From: Clostridia bacterium
GTDB taxonomy: Bacteria > Bacillota > Clostridia > Lachnospirales > Lachnospiraceae
DNA: 64,000 bases
Direction: 5' to 3'
NCBI GenBank assembly: GCA_910576325.1
Contig: CAJTIM010000005.1
Coordinates: 62,001-126,000 of the forward strand
Part shown: piece by piece, positions 1 to 7,330 of the stretch
Position numbering within the stretch: the stretch's first letter is position 1
How the letters are laid out: each line of letters begins with the position of its first letter
The notes under the pieces: model-generated
Seen by the model: only the letters and a program-made list of their open reading frames with translations
What the model was told of the DNA's origin: nothing
Databases searched by the model: none
Translations under genes and position numbers: made by a program

Positions 1-2
1 AG

Positions 3-1226
3 CCGAAGGATAACAATGAGCCTCAGATTGAGGATGTGCTGGACGGCGAGGAGGATGAGGACGAGGAAGTAGAGGTTCCGGATCTTCGCGGCAAGAGCTA
101 TTCCGAGGCAAAAGAGGTACTGAACGGCCTGAATTTGGGGATTCAGCTGGGTGAGACAAGGGCCTCCACGGAGTATGAGCCGGGACAGATTATCGGCCAG
201 AGCATAGAGGCGGGCACAAAGATAGAGCCTAACAGCACCATTGTTGTGGATATCTGCGGAGACGGTGAGGAGGTTACGATTCCGGATGTAGAGGGCTATA
301 CCCGGGAGCGGGCTGTGAAGGCTCTGGAGGATTTGGGCTTTACCGTGGATTTGACCGAAGCTTTTGACGACAAGATTGCGGAAGGAACGGTTATTTCCAT
401 CACACCGAAGGCAGGAGGAAAGACTAGCAAGGGCAGCGTAATCCGCATGATTGTGAGCAAGGGGCCGAAGGAAGACGAGGAAGAGGCAACGGTGCCTTCC
501 ATTCTGGGACTTACGGAGGCGGAAGCCAAGAATGCCCTGACAAATGCGGGGTTGAAGTCCGGCACGGCGCGTTCGGCCTTCAGCGATACCGTGGAGGAGG
601 GACGTATTATTTCCCAGAGCATTGAGAAGGGGAAAAAGGTTCCCAAGGATACGGCCGTGAGTTATGAGGTGAGCAAGGGGAAGGAGATAAAAGAGGTTTA
701 TATTGGCAATGCGGAAAAGAATGGCAGCAGTGAAAGCGCTGTTACAAGCTATCTGACCGAGAAGGGGTTAAAAGTATCACGTTCGGAACAGTATCATGAT
801 ACCGTTGCCAAGGGAAATGTAATCACCTATTCGCCGGGGAACGGAAGCACGGTAAAGGTCGGAAGCACGGTGAATATTGTTGTCAGCCTTGGGCCGAAGC
901 CAGTGGAAACAGTTAGTGTTCCAAATCTTTCCGGAATGACAGCGGATCAAGCGAAGAGTGCGATAATTGGTGCAGGGTTGGCTTGGGGCGGCTCAGCTAA
1001 TGGAGATATTGCACCGGACTATAAAAAGAATGGTGTGGTTTATTGGCAAAGTCATTCAGGAAGCCAGAATAAAGGAACTTCAGTTTCTGTTAAAGTATAT
1101 GCGGCGGTTCCGACTTGTTCGGATGGAAGCCATCAGCCACCTGACGGAGCAAAAGAGGGAGATACGGTAAAATGTACAAGATGCGGTACTGAATTTCAAA
1201 TCCCCTCTGTAACACCAAGTCCTTAA
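3..1226 (+). CDS. PASTA-domain Ser/Thr protein kinase, C-terminal part (5' end outside window)
   Basis: The reading frame is open from the left edge, so only the extracellular part of the protein is present. It starts in an acidic linker and then shows five consecutive PASTA-like repeats of about 65-70 residues. Each begins with a V-P-D/x-L/I-x-G type motif and ends in a V-x-V-S-K/L-G-type strand. Known family role: PrkC/Stk1 kinases sense muropeptides or lipid II through PASTA repeats and phosphorylate cell-wall and translation proteins. The kinase domain is not visible, so the assignment rests on the repeats and on the classical prkC-rsgA-rpe-thiN gene order. The fourth repeat is divergent. 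The extreme C-terminus (from about 1110) is unusual: a short Cys-containing tail with a CTRC pair, resembling half a zinc ribbon. Another PASTA protein (such as a penicillin-binding protein) is less likely because of the neighbours. Confidence 0.85.
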   Translation, partial: PKDNNEPQIEDVLDGEEDEDEEVEVPDLRGKSYSEAKEVLNGLNLGIQLGETRASTEYEPGQIIGQSIEAGTKIEPNSTIVVDICGDGEEVTIPDVEGYTRERAVKALEDLGFTVDLTEAFDDKIAEGTVISITPKAGGKTSKGSVIRMIVSKGPKEDEEEATVPSILGLTEAEAKNALTNAGLKSGTARSAFSDTVEEGRIISQSIEKGKKVPKDTAVSYEVSKGKEIKEVYIGNAEKNGSSESAVTSYLTEKGLKVSRSEQYHDTVAKGNVITYSPGNGSTVKVGSTVNIVVSLGPKPVETVSVPNLSGMTADQAKSAIIGAGLAWGGSANGDIAPDYKKNGVVYWQSHSGSQNKGTSVSVKVYAAVPTCSDGSHQPPDGAKEGDTVKCTRCGTEFQIPSVTPSP

Positions 1227-1239
1227 ACGTAAACAGCCC

Positions 1240-2118
1240 ATGCAAGGAAAAATAATAAAAGGAATAGCCGGATTCTACTATGTCCACACAGCAGAATCCG
1301 GCATCTATGAATGTAAAGCAAAGGGAATCTTCCGGAATCAGAAGATCAAACCCTTAGTAGGCGACAACGTCCGCCTGACCATTCTTAACGAAGAGGAAAA
1401 GACCGGCAGCATCGAAGAGCTGCTGCCAAGAAAGAACGCCTTAGTACGCCCGGCCGTAGCAAATATGGATCAGGCTCTTGTCATTTTCGCAGCGGCAAAG
1501 CCAAAGCCGAATTTCAACCTTCTGGATCGCTTCCTGATCCTGATGAAGTATCAGGATGTGCCCGTGATGATCTGTTTTAACAAGCAGGACATGGTATCGC
1601 AGCAGGAGCTTGCCCTTCTGCAGGAGGCATATCGGGGAGCCGGCTATCAAATCCGCTTTACCAGCGCTATGGAGGAGACGGGAATCGGGGAGCTGCGCGG
1701 TCTGCTTCAGGGAAAGACAACAGCAGTTGCAGGTCCCTCCGGCGTAGGAAAATCCTCTCTGATCAATCTGCTGCATCCGGAAGCAGGGATGGAGACAGGC
1801 GTTATCAGCGAGAAGATTGAAAGAGGAAAGCATACGACCCGTCATTCGGAGCTCTTTGCACTGGACGGGGAGAGTTATATCTGCGACACGCCGGGATTTA
1901 GTTCGGTATATCTGCCAGAGCTTGAAAAAGAGGATTTAAAGGACTATTTTCCGGAATTTCAGGAGTATGAACAAGGCTGCAGATTTCAGGGCTGTGTACA
2001 TATACATGAGCCGGACTGCAGGGTAAAGGAAGCCCTGGAACAAAAGAAAATCAGCAGGATACGCTATGAGAATTATAAATGCTTATATGAGGAAATAAAG
2101 AACAAAAGGAGGTACTAA
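1240..2118 (+). CDS. rsgA: Ribosome small-subunit-dependent GTPase A (RsgA/YloQ)
   Basis: 292-residue circularly permuted GTPase that acts late in 30S ribosome maturation. The G motifs appear in permuted order: NKQD (114-117, G4), then GPSGVGKSS (165-173, P-loop, G1), then DTPG (216-219, G3). An OB-fold-like segment lies at the N-terminus. The C-terminal zinc site has Cys247, Cys252, His254 and Cys260, as in YloQ/YjeQ. Length is normal. The gene starts 13 nt after the PASTA kinase gene and ends 3 nt before rpe, consistent with one operon. In other Firmicutes the neighbouring kinase phosphorylates this GTPase; that is family knowledge, not seen here. Confidence 0.97.
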   Translation: MQGKIIKGIAGFYYVHTAESGIYECKAKGIFRNQKIKPLVGDNVRLTILNEEEKTGSIEELLPRKNALVRPAVANMDQALVIFAAAKPKPNFNLLDRFLILMKYQDVPVMICFNKQDMVSQQELALLQEAYRGAGYQIRFTSAMEETGIGELRGLLQGKTTAVAGPSGVGKSSLINLLHPEAGMETGVISEKIERGKHTTRHSELFALDGESYICDTPGFSSVYLPELEKEDLKDYFPEFQEYEQGCRFQGCVHIHEPDCRVKEALEQKKISRIRYENYKCLYEEIKNKRRY

Positions 2119-2121
2119 CTT

Positions 2122-2775
2122 ATGAACAAGCTTGCACCGTCCATTCTCTCCGCAGATTTTGCGGCGTTGGGGGAGGATGTAAAAAAGGCAGAGCGGGCAG
2201 GGGCCCAGTATCTGCATATCGACGTAATGGATGGGGCCTTTGTGCCCAGTCTGTCCCTGGGATTTCCTATTATTCAGTCCATACGGAAGCTGACGGATCT
2301 GGTATTTGATGTCCACCTGATGATCTGCGACCCGGATCGCTATATCGGAGAATTTGTGGCGGCCGGAGCGGATATTGTTACCGTCCATGCGGAAGCCTGC
2401 CCCCATCTGAACCGCACCATTGCGTCCATTAAGGAGCAGGGAGCGAAGGCCGGCGTAGTGCTGAATCCGGCCACGCCTCTGACCGCCCTTGAGTATATTC
2501 TGGAGGACCTGGACATGGTGCTTCTGATGACGGTAAATCCGGGCTTTGGAGGACAGAAGTATATTGAAAGCTGTACGCGGAAGATTCGGGAGCTGCGCGG
2601 ATGGATTACCGAGCGGGGGCTGAATATCGATATCGAGGTAGACGGCGGAATCAAGCTGGACAACGTGGGAAAGGTCTTAGATGCGGGAGCCAATGTTATA
2701 GTAGCAGGCTCCGCCGTATTTGGCGGCGATGTGGAACAGAACGTGAAAGACTTTTTAAAGGCTATGAATTCATGA
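2122..2775 (+). CDS. rpe: Ribulose-phosphate 3-epimerase
   Basis: 217-residue TIM-barrel enzyme interconverting D-ribulose 5-phosphate and D-xylulose 5-phosphate in the pentose phosphate pathway. Visible signatures: N-terminal APSILSADF, the metal-binding LHIDVMDG (31-38) and DVHLM (His65), the NPGFGGQ phosphate loop and the late EVDGGI motif. An AAAGGAGG ribosome site precedes the ATG. The stop codon overlaps the start of the next gene (ATGA), so the two are translationally coupled. Confidence 0.97.
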   Translation: MNKLAPSILSADFAALGEDVKKAERAGAQYLHIDVMDGAFVPSLSLGFPIIQSIRKLTDLVFDVHLMICDPDRYIGEFVAAGADIVTVHAEACPHLNRTIASIKEQGAKAGVVLNPATPLTALEYILEDLDMVLLMTVNPGFGGQKYIESCTRKIRELRGWITERGLNIDIEVDGGIKLDNVGKVLDAGANVIVAGSAVFGGDVEQNVKDFLKAMNS

Positions 2776-3425
2776 GAGCTTTGATAGTAAGCGGGGGCAG
2801 GATCGATCCGGATTTTGCCCTTTCTTTTTGTAAAGACAAGAAATTTGACGCTGTGATAGGTGTGGACAGCGGATTGGGATTTCTGTATGAATACGGGATA
2901 ACGCCTACGCATATTGTAGGTGATTTTGATTCCGTAAGACCCGGTCTGGAGGAGTATTACCGGAGCAGGGAAGACATTGAAATCCGGCGTTTCAATCCGG
3001 TGAAGGATTCCACGGATACGCAGATTGCCATTGAGCTGGCGCTGGAGCTCAAATGCGGTTCCATCGTGATTCTGGGGGGGACGGGAAGCCGCCTGGATCA
3101 TGTGCTGGGCAACATCCAGAGTATGATGCTGGCAAAAACGGCCGGAGCGGACTGTGTGATGGTAGATGAACATAACCGGATTCGTCTGATCGGGGAGGAT
3201 ACGGTTTTGAGAAGGGACAGCCAATACGGCCGTTTCGTATCTCTCATTCCGCTGACCACACAGGCGGAGGGCGTGGATTTGACAGGCTTTAAATATCCTC
3301 TCCGCAACCATACCTTTACCAGTACCGGAAGCGCCGGCCTTGGAGTCAGCAACGAGATTGTGGAAGCGGAAGCTCTGATCCGCATAAAATCCGGTGTTTT
3401 GATCCTGATAGAATCCCTGGATTAA
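2772..3425 (+). CDS. thiN: Thiamine pyrophosphokinase
   Basis: 217-residue enzyme that transfers pyrophosphate from ATP to thiamine, giving thiamine diphosphate. The start was set at the ATG overlapping the rpe stop; a longer frame upstream only reads through rpe. Motifs: N-terminal SGGRIDPDF, GVDSGL, GDFDS (50-54) and the KDSTDTQIA catalytic stretch, followed by the GGTGSRLDH loop that opens the C-terminal thiamine-binding half. Length is normal. It is the last gene of the kinase-rsgA-rpe operon, a common Firmicutes order. Confidence 0.95.
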   Translation: MRALIVSGGRIDPDFALSFCKDKKFDAVIGVDSGLGFLYEYGITPTHIVGDFDSVRPGLEEYYRSREDIEIRRFNPVKDSTDTQIAIELALELKCGSIVILGGTGSRLDHVLGNIQSMMLAKTAGADCVMVDEHNRIRLIGEDTVLRRDSQYGRFVSLIPLTTQAEGVDLTGFKYPLRNHTFTSTGSAGLGVSNEIVEAEALIRIKSGVLILIESLD

Positions 3426-3677
3426 GTAGAAAATCTCCTGACAGAAATTTCAATTTTTTCAAAAAATTTGCTTTATGGAAAAGCTGGAAAAATCTTCATT
3501 TTTGAAATTGCGGAAAAGCCGCCGTGGAAAGCCCCAAAAAATTGTATATTTTATATAAAAAAGGGGAAGTCTAGGGGGAAGGGAGGAAAAGACAGGCAGG
3601 ATTGACAAATCATGGTCTTGCTGTCATAATACCTCCATCGAAACTATTGTTTTGTTTGGCTTTGAGGAGTGATGAAA
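3426..3677. other. Intergenic spacer, A/T-rich, with a promoter
   Basis: About 250 nt without a convincing reading frame. The first part is rich in A and T runs; the second part carries the sigma-A promoter listed separately. No clear terminator stem was found directly after thiN. Confidence 0.6.
3602..3630 (+). promoter_or_regulatory. Sigma-A promoter for the HPr-like gene
   Basis: TTGACA (3602-3607), 17-nt spacer, CATAAT (3625-3630): a full consensus -35 and a 5/6 -10. The start codon lies about 48 nt downstream, giving a short leader. Confidence 0.8.
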
Positions 3678-3905
3678 ATGAAGGAAAAGAAAATTAGATT
3701 GAATGCCACTGAGGATGTAAAGGAATTCGTGTACGGAGCAAGCCAATGTGACTTTGATGTGGATGTCTCCTACAATCGGGTTTTGATTGATGCCAAATCA
3801 ATACTGGGAGTTTTGAGCCTGGATTTGAGCCGTATACTGACTGTCCGCTGCCATGGTGACAACCACGCATTCAATCAGGTCCTGGCAAAGTTCGCCGCGG
3901 CATAA
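3678..3905 (+). CDS. HPr-like phosphocarrier-family protein lacking the active-site histidine
   Basis: 75-residue protein. GAGGAG at 3664-3669 favours the ATG at 3678 (8 nt) over the ATG at 3672. The C-terminal half matches HPr: an AKSILGVLSL stretch equivalent to the regulatory Ser46 region (K-S-I-x-G-V-x-S-L). The N-terminal stretch that should carry G-L-H-A-R-P with phosphorylatable His15 reads instead N-A-T-E-D-V-K-E-F-V, so no His is available for PTS phosphotransfer. By analogy with Crh this suggests a regulatory role rather than phosphate relay (inference). It has its own strong promoter and terminator and is thus monocistronic. Confidence 0.8.
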   Translation: MKEKKIRLNATEDVKEFVYGASQCDFDVDVSYNRVLIDAKSILGVLSLDLSRILTVRCHGDNHAFNQVLAKFAAA

Positions 3906-3938
3906 ACGTAAAAACAGAATATAGAATGTAAAAATGAA

Positions 3939-4010
3939 GGCCGCAAAATAAGCCGTCAGCCGTTTCCTTATGGGAAAGCCGGTTGTCTTATTTTGCGGTC
4001 TCTGCTTTTG
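3939..4010 (+). terminator. Rho-independent-type terminator after the HPr-like gene
   Basis: Long stem: GGCCGCAAAATAAG (3939-3952) pairs with CTTATTTTGCGGTC (3987-4000) with one wobble; an inner CGG/CCG pairing shortens the loop. It is followed by a T-rich tail (TCTGCTTTTGC). Confidence 0.7.
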
Positions 4011-4032
4011 CTTGCCGTCAGTGAAGACTTGC

Positions 4033-4062
4033 AGAGTATTTTCATGTCTGTTAGAATACTCT
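4033..4062. promoter_or_regulatory. Inverted repeat directly before the helicase start codon
   Basis: AGAGTATT (4033-4040) and AATACTCT (4055-4062) form a perfect 8-bp inverted repeat with a 14-nt loop, ending one base before the ATG at 4064. No good Shine-Dalgarno sequence is present here. It could be an operator or an mRNA hairpin controlling translation. Confidence 0.4.
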
Positions 4063-4063
4063 T

Positions 4064-6466
4064 ATGGAAAATAATAGAACGGTAATCAAGATATCCGTCC
4101 GCAGTTTGGTGGAATTCATCCTGCGGGGAGGAGATTTGGACAATCGAAGAGGAAAAAGGGCGGAGCGGGAAGCCATGCAGGCGGGAAGCCGTCTTCACAG
4201 AAAGCTCCAGAAGCGCATGGGAGCGGGTTATCAGGCAGAAGTTCCGCTTAAATATCAGGCGGCCATGGAGAGCTTTGACTGTATCGTTGAGGGCCGGGCT
4301 GACGGAATTTTTATGGATGACGGCCTGGCAACGGTGGATGAGATCAAGGGCGTCTGCCGGGATGTGAGCTTACTGGAGGCTCCGGCGGAGGTCCATAAGG
4401 CTCAGGCCATGTGCTATGCCTATATCTATGGGACCCAACAGGAGCTTTCCGGGATTCGGGTGCGGATGACCTACTGCAATCTTGAGACGGAGGAGCTCAA
4501 ATACTTTTATTTTTCCTATGGGCTATCGGAGCTGGAGGAATGGTTTAAGGCTCTTATGAAGGAGTATGAGAAATGGGCCGTGTTTCAGGCGGAGTGGCGC
4601 GCCGCCTTAAGAGAAAGCATCCGTCCTCTGGAATTTCCCTTTCCGTACCGGGAGGGCCAGAAGGATCTGGCCTATGGCGTGTACCGCACCATAGCCAGGA
4701 AAAAGCGCCTCTTTATCCAGGCGCCTACCGGTGTGGGAAAAACAATGTCCGCGGTATTTCCTGCCGTAAAGGCCATGGGAGAGGGGCTTGGAGACAAGCT
4801 TTTTTATCTGACCGCAAAGACTATAACAAGAACCGTGGTGGAGGATGCTCTTGGGATACTCAGGGACAAGGGACTCCGCCTCAAAAGCGTAACCCTGACG
4901 GCAAAGGAAAAATTATGCATCTGCACGGAAACGGACTGCAATCCCGATTGCTGCCCCTATGCAAAAGGGCATTACGACAGAGTAAATGAGGCCGTCTACC
5001 GGCTTTTGACGGAGGGGCCGGATAACCTGAATAGGGAAGCGCTTCTCTCCTGGGCTCATGAGTATCAGGTCTGCCCCTTCGAAATGAGCCTGGATGTGTC
5101 TGACTGGACAGACGCCGTAATCTGCGATTACAATTATGTTTTTGATCCCAATGTGCGCCTGAAGCGCTTTTTCTCTGAGGGTGTAAAGGGAGAGTATCTC
5201 TTTTTGATTGATGAGGCTCATAACCTGGTGGAGCGGGGGCGGGAAATGTTCAGCGCCGCTCTCTGCAAGGAGGATTTTCTGGAGCTGAAGCGCAGGATTA
5301 AGGGGCGTTATCGGAAGGCGGAACGCGGTCTGGAGCGCTGCAACCGTTATCTGCTGGATTTGAAACGGGAATGTGCTACCTACCGGCTTCATGATGACGT
5401 GGGTGCTTTTTCACTGATGGTGATGTCTCTGATGGGAGAGCTGGAAGCCATGCTGGAGGAGGGATTGGAGCCGGAGCTTCAAAAGGAGGTGCAGGAGTTC
5501 TGGTTCGGACTTCGGGATTTTTTGAACATCTATGACCGCCTGGACGAAAGCTATGTGGTTTACAGCGAGTTTTCGGAGGACGGCCGCTTCCGCTTAAAGC
5601 TTTTCTGTATAGAGACAGCCAAAAATCTGAGAGAATGTCTGGATAAGGGGAACAGTACCGTTTTCTTTTCGGCTACTCTGCTTCCCATGCCCTATTATAA
5701 ACATCTGCTTGGAGACGAGGAGGACTACGCGGTTTACGCCCGTTCGCCGTTTTCCGGGGAGCAGCGGCTTATTTTGATTGGCCGCGATGTGAGCAGCCGG
5801 TATACGAGGCGCTCCCGGGAGGAATATGAGCGGATGGCAGGCTATCTTGAGGCTATGGTTAAGAGCAGAAAAGGAAATTATCTGGTATTTTTCCCCTCCT
5901 ACCGGATGCTTTTGGAGGTTTATGAGATATTTCTTGAGCTATATGGGGGAGATGAGGCGGAATGTCTTATCCAGAGTCCGGGTATGAATGAGGAGGAGCG
6001 GGAGGAGTTTTTAAGGGGATTTCGTGAGGAGAGCAGCGCTCGTGAAAAGAGCCGGCTTGGCTTCTGCGTGATGGGGGGGATCTTTTCCGAGGGGATTGAT
6101 CTCAAGGGAGAGGCATTGATTGGAGCGGCCGTTATAGGAACAGGACTGCCGCAGGTATGCAATGAGAGGGAAATCCTGAAGAATTTTTATGAGGCTCAGG
6201 GAATGGATGGCTTTGCCTATGCCTACCGTTATCCCGGCATGAATAAGGTTTTGCAGGCGGCGGGCCGGGTAATCCGCACGCCGGAGGATCAGGGGATTGT
6301 GCTGCTCCTGGACGAGCGTTTTTTAAACAGTGAGTATAAGCGCCTTTACCCGCTGGAATGGGAGGAGTATGAGATGTGTACGCTTTCCGATACATCACGG
6401 CTTTTGGAAGAGTTCTGGAGTGTTTTGGGAAAAGAGCCGGATAAAAGCGGCGGCCGCCGGGCTTAA
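4064..6466 (+). CDS. DinG/XPD-family ATP-dependent DNA helicase with N-terminal PD-(D/E)XK-like region
   Basis: 800-residue protein. Helicase motifs: Walker A APTGVGKT (about 219-226), DEAH box (about 381), and motif VI QAAGRVIR near residue 729. Four or more Cys between about residues 283 and 336 (CICTETDC, CCPYAKG, CPFEM) fit the iron-sulfur cluster of XPD/DinG enzymes. Upstream of the helicase, D-G-I-F at about 79 and V-D-E-I-K-G at about 90 look like the D...ExK core of a Cas4/RecB-type nuclease. Role: probably 5'-3' unwinding in DNA repair, perhaps coupled to cutting (inference). The 3' end overlaps the convergent LysR gene by 72 bp. The start is uncertain because no clear ribosome site precedes the ATG. 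Confidence 0.88.
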   Translation: MENNRTVIKISVRSLVEFILRGGDLDNRRGKRAEREAMQAGSRLHRKLQKRMGAGYQAEVPLKYQAAMESFDCIVEGRADGIFMDDGLATVDEIKGVCRDVSLLEAPAEVHKAQAMCYAYIYGTQQELSGIRVRMTYCNLETEELKYFYFSYGLSELEEWFKALMKEYEKWAVFQAEWRAALRESIRPLEFPFPYREGQKDLAYGVYRTIARKKRLFIQAPTGVGKTMSAVFPAVKAMGEGLGDKLFYLTAKTITRTVVEDALGILRDKGLRLKSVTLTAKEKLCICTETDCNPDCCPYAKGHYDRVNEAVYRLLTEGPDNLNREALLSWAHEYQVCPFEMSLDVSDWTDAVICDYNYVFDPNVRLKRFFSEGVKGEYLFLIDEAHNLVERGREMFSAALCKEDFLELKRRIKGRYRKAERGLERCNRYLLDLKRECATYRLHDDVGAFSLMVMSLMGELEAMLEEGLEPELQKEVQEFWFGLRDFLNIYDRLDESYVVYSEFSEDGRFRLKLFCIETAKNLRECLDKGNSTVFFSATLLPMPYYKHLLGDEEDYAVYARSPFSGEQRLILIGRDVSSRYTRRSREEYERMAGYLEAMVKSRKGNYLVFFPSYRMLLEVYEIFLELYGGDEAECLIQSPGMNEEEREEFLRGFREESSAREKSRLGFCVMGGIFSEGIDLKGEALIGAAVIGTGLPQVCNEREILKNFYEAQGMDGFAYAYRYPGMNKVLQAAGRVIRTPEDQGIVLLLDERFLNSEYKRLYPLEWEEYEMCTLSDTSRLLEEFWSVLGKEPDKSGGRRA

Positions 6467-7303
6467 GGGAAGCTGTTCATTGTGGACGAGCATAATCTGA
6501 CGTTTGGGCAGAGCCTCCGTGAGCGTAAGGGGAAACAGATCCGGGGAAGCGCTTTTTCTGCAGTAGTCCGGTACAAAGGCAATACCCAGGCCGATGGCGG
6601 CCATATCCAGGAGCAGATCATTGCTGCTGAGTTCAATCTCCGGAACCAAATCCAGCTGGTGCTGCTGAAACAGGTTATGGAGAAATTCGCTGGTGGTGCT
6701 TTTTCGAGTCAGCATGAGTATCGGGTAGTTTAACAGCTCCCGAAAGGAAAGTCTCTGATGCTCCAGATGAAAATAATTGCGGTTAGCCAGAAAAATGTCC
6801 TGGAATTCCAGGACTTTTTTTAATGGTCCGGAATGTTCCAGATGGGAGTTGGGATAGTTGGTGAAAATTAAGTCCGCCTGTCCGCTTTCCAGAAGCTCCA
6901 CACAGCCGATGGAAGTCCGGTTGGTCACCTTGATGTGTACCCCCGGAAATTCCTTATGAAACCGGCTCAGATAGGGAACCAGCACATGACGGCAGATGGT
7001 ATCGCTGGCACCGATACGAAGCTGGCCGCCGTTTAAGGAGCGGGTTTCAAGAATTTGATTTTCCCCCCGCCGTATGAGATGGATGGCAGGCTCAATATGG
7101 CGCAGAAGAACCTCACCCTCCGGCGTCAGCCTGACCCGCTTGGTGCTGCGGATAAAAAGCTTCTGGTTCAGCTTCTTTTCCAGAACCTTGACAGACTGGC
7201 TTACGGCGGACTGAGAGATAAAAAGCTGCTTGGAGGCTTCGGAAAAACTCAGGGAAACAGCTACATGGTAAAAGACCTTGTAAAGCTCATAATTAATATC
7301 CAT
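6395..7303 (-). CDS. LysR-family transcriptional regulator
   Basis: 302 residues. The N-terminal winged helix-turn-helix is classical (Y-x-V-F-Y-H-V-A near the start, S-F-S-E-A-S-K-Q-L-F-I-S-Q-S-A-V-S-Q, then L-E-K-K-L). The C-terminal half is a LysR substrate-binding domain. GGAAAGGA precedes the start at a proper distance. The gene is transcribed towards the helicase and begins just 3' of the large membrane protein gene on the same strand (27 nt gap), so the two may be co-transcribed. The effector is unknown. Confidence 0.92.
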   Translation of the reverse strand: MDINYELYKVFYHVAVSLSFSEASKQLFISQSAVSQSVKVLEKKLNQKLFIRSTKRVRLTPEGEVLLRHIEPAIHLIRRGENQILETRSLNGGQLRIGASDTICRHVLVPYLSRFHKEFPGVHIKVTNRTSIGCVELLESGQADLIFTNYPNSHLEHSGPLKKVLEFQDIFLANRNYFHLEHQRLSFRELLNYPILMLTRKSTTSEFLHNLFQQHQLDLVPEIELSSNDLLLDMAAIGLGIAFVPDYCRKSASPDLFPLTLTEALPKRQIMLVHNEQLPLSPAAAAFIRLFSQNTPELFQKP

Positions 7304-7330
7304 AGCTCAATCCTTTCCCCTATCAAAGCT

